DNA of 48,484 bases from Halioglobus sp. (GTDB lineage Bacteria; Pseudomonadota; Gammaproteobacteria; Pseudomonadales; Halieaceae). Position 1 is the stretch's first letter. Each line of letters opens with the position of its first letter. Made by a program: the position numbers and the translations under genes. The notes beneath the pieces were generated by a model. The model had not been told where the DNA came from and did not search any database. It saw only the letters and a program-made list of their open reading frames with translations. Shown piece after piece: positions 47,201-48,484 of this stretch. The stretch lies in NCBI GenBank assembly GCA_020443325.1, contig JAGRIK010000339.1:1-48484 (forward strand), written 5' to 3'.

Positions 47201-48109
47201 CTGCTGCATTCCGTGCCAAGTGGCGTAACGGTGCTCGACAGTAACGGTGATGAGGTAACGGACCGAATTTACTTCGGCGATACCGGCGGGAATGTATGGC
47301 GTGTTGACCTGCCGGGCGCCACGCGGCCCACCGCCAGCCAAACTACCTGGCAGATTAACAAGTTGGGCGATTTCAACAGCGGTACTGTGGCGACCGACAG
47401 GCGTTTCTTCAGTGCTCCGGATGTGGTTCGCATTCGTCTTGGAGGAGATGCAGTGGATGCGGTGATTATTGGTACGGGCGACAGGACCAATCCGAATTCG
47501 ATCGATGTAAATGACCAGATATATATGATCCGGGACATGGCAGTCACGCCCTATACCACGGCAAGGCCCAACAGTTCCGTCTGTGCGCTGCCGACGACCA
47601 ACGATTTCCGCTGTCATTTGCCGCTGGCGGTTGGCGATCTCTATGACATATCGGACAACGATATCAACACAGGTACCGACGACGAGAAGACCGCTGCGAT
47701 CCAGGCCCTTGCCAATGCTCATGGCTGGCGTTTCCAGTTCCCGAATAGCGGTGAGAAGAACCTTGCCAGGACGGTCACCATCAACGGCCGGGTATATGTA
47801 CCCACATTTACACCGTCCAGCCTGTACAATGATATCAATTCGTGTGAACCACAGGCGGGTACTGGGCAGATGTATGTTTTCGATATTTACGACGGGGATC
47901 GGAACGTCATCAATCTGGGCTCGATCATTCCCAATGCGGTGTCACTCCATTTCGGTTCGGATGGGTCGATCCATGTACTGCTACCTCCAGGCGCACCGGC
48001 TTCAAGTATCGAACACCCTGGCGCGATAAATTGTGCGGGCGGGGTCTGTGATATAGACGAATCTCTGCGTCCTCCCTATGGTAACTTCTGGTACCAGGAG
48101 GAGTACTGA
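44216..48109 (+). CDS. pilY1: Type IV pilus tip adhesin/assembly factor PilY1
   Basis: A 1297-residue exported protein with a signal peptide (about residues 1-29). A von Willebrand A domain with MIDAS DDSGSMS follows at about residue 54, interrupted at residues 145-252 by a cysteine-rich region of three roughly 41-residue repeats built on DPPGxNN...CY/F. The domain then resumes (DFGLMEFNYDEGG; YVILMTDGFPQRDTG). The C-terminal half is the PilC/PilY beta-propeller, with Ca-binding loops DSNNDGTFD and DSNGDEVTDRIYFGDTGGNVWRVD. It caps the pilus with the minor pilins, and acts in adhesion, surface sensing and control of retraction. AGGGAA precedes ATG 44216. Confidence 0.95.
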   Translation: MHSTVDKILRLGPCFLVLALFGTVFPAVSDDTEIYQAEYDLNSTGARAKVLIVFDDSGSMSTMVEQQRPEYDPDETYEVSFPAGRIYWSTNGNTPSSNSNDYFLASKNRCESSFDSLDDSGRFTAERARRWVDSTVQQGQCTTQCPAGSQYRDPPGWNNEGCYVWTTTNIPVTKLVYDRNDQSGNSCPNGLTYVDPPGNNNDACYREVTSSNPIGGWIYRSNDSNNRCWSGQTYLYVDPPGNNNAYDACFDYVTQPEFTQQTDWVWSGQPIEVCEEDTHVPGSWQSLTSSVNSPTHVECRDDVTNSKDGNGAGQGAGYPQTNVLNGNEYGPNPDPSVQWGGSPYTFYTSHYLNWYHDDSLVESRSRLDIAQEVISTIISTNTGIDFGLMEFNYDEGGRITNRIIPNMTALQRLNLIADVNRMDHAGSTPMCESMYEAYNYLAGRNVEYGNSAKSGSDSRGTYDVLSKDILAEVLGKYVSPNTECAYTYVILMTDGFPQRDTGANQRIKDITGRDCDDYEDADGNTTENCLPQLTEYMANNDLAPNTDGDQFGITYTIGFTTDQELLRDAAENGKGEYYTANNAEQLTEAFQGAIVGILSEATTFTSPAVAVDTFTRTQSRDEVYYAMFKPGPSVDWIGNIKKLKLDADAVLVDSNTQPALDAVTGDIKSTATTFWSVGVDGSDVDKGGVGALLALRDPATRAIYSNTGTNGALEAFNTSNFDADALGLGSSAALYSLLGAANQAAFTKQLAWAQGFDAYDKDGDSVTNEPRNWILGDILHSQPLVLNYGALGDATEDDPDLRLVVGSNAGFVHMFGNADGQEDWAFFPKELASILSERRRNATSADNIYGMDLTPVAYTYDSNNDGTFDASEGDKVWVYLGMRRGGRAYYAMDISNPDSPSFMWRIDNSTTGFSELGQSWSQPVVTTIPGYKDNNGIHKPVLIFGAGYDTGKDATSVGTPDQSGRGIFVVDAQTGALVWSVTPAANSATNKSEPGLLHSVPSGVTVLDSNGDEVTDRIYFGDTGGNVWRVDLPGATRPTASQTTWQINKLGDFNSGTVATDRRFFSAPDVVRIRLGGDAVDAVIIGTGDRTNPNSIDVNDQIYMIRDMAVTPYTTARPNSSVCALPTTNDFRCHLPLAVGDLYDISDNDINTGTDDEKTAAIQALANAHGWRFQFPNSGEKNLARTVTINGRVYVPTFTPSSLYNDINSCEPQAGTGQMYVFDIYDGDRNVINLGSIIPNAVSLHFGSDGSIHVLLPPGAPASSIEHPGAINCAGGVCDIDESLRPPYGNFWYQEEY

Positions 48110-48484
48110 TGACCGGCTACAGAAATTGCCAGCTTAAACGCAGCGACGCAAGCAGGGGCTTTACGCTGATTGAAGTGATGATCGTTGTAGTTATTGTCGG
48201 TGTCTTGTTGGCTATCGCCGTTCCCGGTTACCAGAGTAGTATGGAGAAAGGGCGGCGTTCTGATGCGAAGTCTGCCCTACTGGATGTGGCCAATCGACAG
48301 GAACAGTTTATGCTGGATCGGGGAACCTATACCCTCGATATGACGCAGTTGGGCCTTGATGCAGACCCTTACATTTCGGAAGATGAGCACTACAGCGTCG
48401 ACGCCGCTGTCTGTGATGGAGGCGCGATCACCCGCTGTTTCGCGCTTACCGCGACACCCAGGTCGAGCTCGCCACAATCGCATG
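48109..48484 (+). CDS. pilE: Type IV minor pilin PilE, 3' end cut by window
   Basis: The start ATG 48109 overlaps the pilY1 stop (TGATG), with AGGAGGAG upstream. 125 residues are visible: a leader of 17 residues, cleavage before FTLIEVMIVVVIVGVLLAIAVPGYQ, then SDAKSALLDVANRQEQFMLDRGTY, the PilE/ComP-like region. Its position after pilY1 fits PilE, a minor pilin, rather than the major pilin PilA. The C-terminus lies outside. Confidence 0.88.
   Translation, partial: MTGYRNCQLKRSDASRGFTLIEVMIVVVIVGVLLAIAVPGYQSSMEKGRRSDAKSALLDVANRQEQFMLDRGTYTLDMTQLGLDADPYISEDEHYSVDAAVCDGGAITRCFALTATPRSSSPQSH

Overview
The window is a chromosomal segment of moderately high GC content from a free-living Gram-negative bacterium, most likely a marine gammaproteobacterium of the Halieaceae/OM60-NOR5 kind. 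This placement is inference. It rests on the mix of a carboxy(nor)spermidine polyamine pathway, MltD, ComM, UbiK, Rep and PpnP housekeeping genes, a PEP-CTERM protein, a TorF-like porin next to glnK-amtB, and type IVa minor pilins. I see no tRNA, rRNA, insertion sequence, prophage or CRISPR array. The window cuts nspC at its left end and a pilE-type pilin at its right end.

Layout. 1-4024 (minus): arginine decarboxylase, carboxy(nor)spermidine dehydrogenase and carboxy(nor)spermidine decarboxylase, an alternative spermidine route. 4407-7050 (plus): a small DUF1161 protein, MltD and a Nudix hydrolase. 7047-14758: a beta-propeller lipoprotein, a luciferase-like oxidoreductase, a cytochrome P460-like haem protein, a PEP-CTERM protein, DUF4136 and DUF3080 lipoproteins, and a glutathione S-transferase. 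14759-19618 (plus): a cytochrome c5-like protein and a two-gene RND efflux pump. 19589-24948 (minus): rep, ppnP, a DUF1329 protein and a cytochrome P450.

25125-35534 (minus) is the most coherent system. It is a guanidine-as-nitrogen-source operon: ABC transporter (binding protein, permease, ATPase), a possible new 64-residue ORF, the two DUF1989 subunits of carboxyguanidine deiminase (formerly urea carboxylase-associated proteins), a guanidine/urea carboxylase, and allophanate hydrolase. The leader holds a clear guanidine-I (ykkC) riboswitch, preceded by a sigma-54 promoter and NtrC-like enhancer sites. The operon therefore appears to be gated twice, by nitrogen starvation and by guanidine itself.

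35535-37356 (minus) carries comM and ubiK. 37433-40155 (plus) is a second nitrogen unit: NtrC-like sites and a sigma-54 promoter upstream of a TorF-family porin, glnK and amtB, closed by a strong terminator. An orphan SHOCT-like mini-ORF follows.

40419 to the right end (plus) is a type IV pilus minor-pilin operon: two GspH/FimT-type pilins, PilV, PilW, PilX, a PilY1 with an unusual cysteine-rich tandem repeat, and the start of PilE. Its leader contains a c-di-GMP-I (GEMM) riboswitch, followed by a long-range complement that can mask the first start codon. c-di-GMP thus likely controls assembly of the pilus tip complex.
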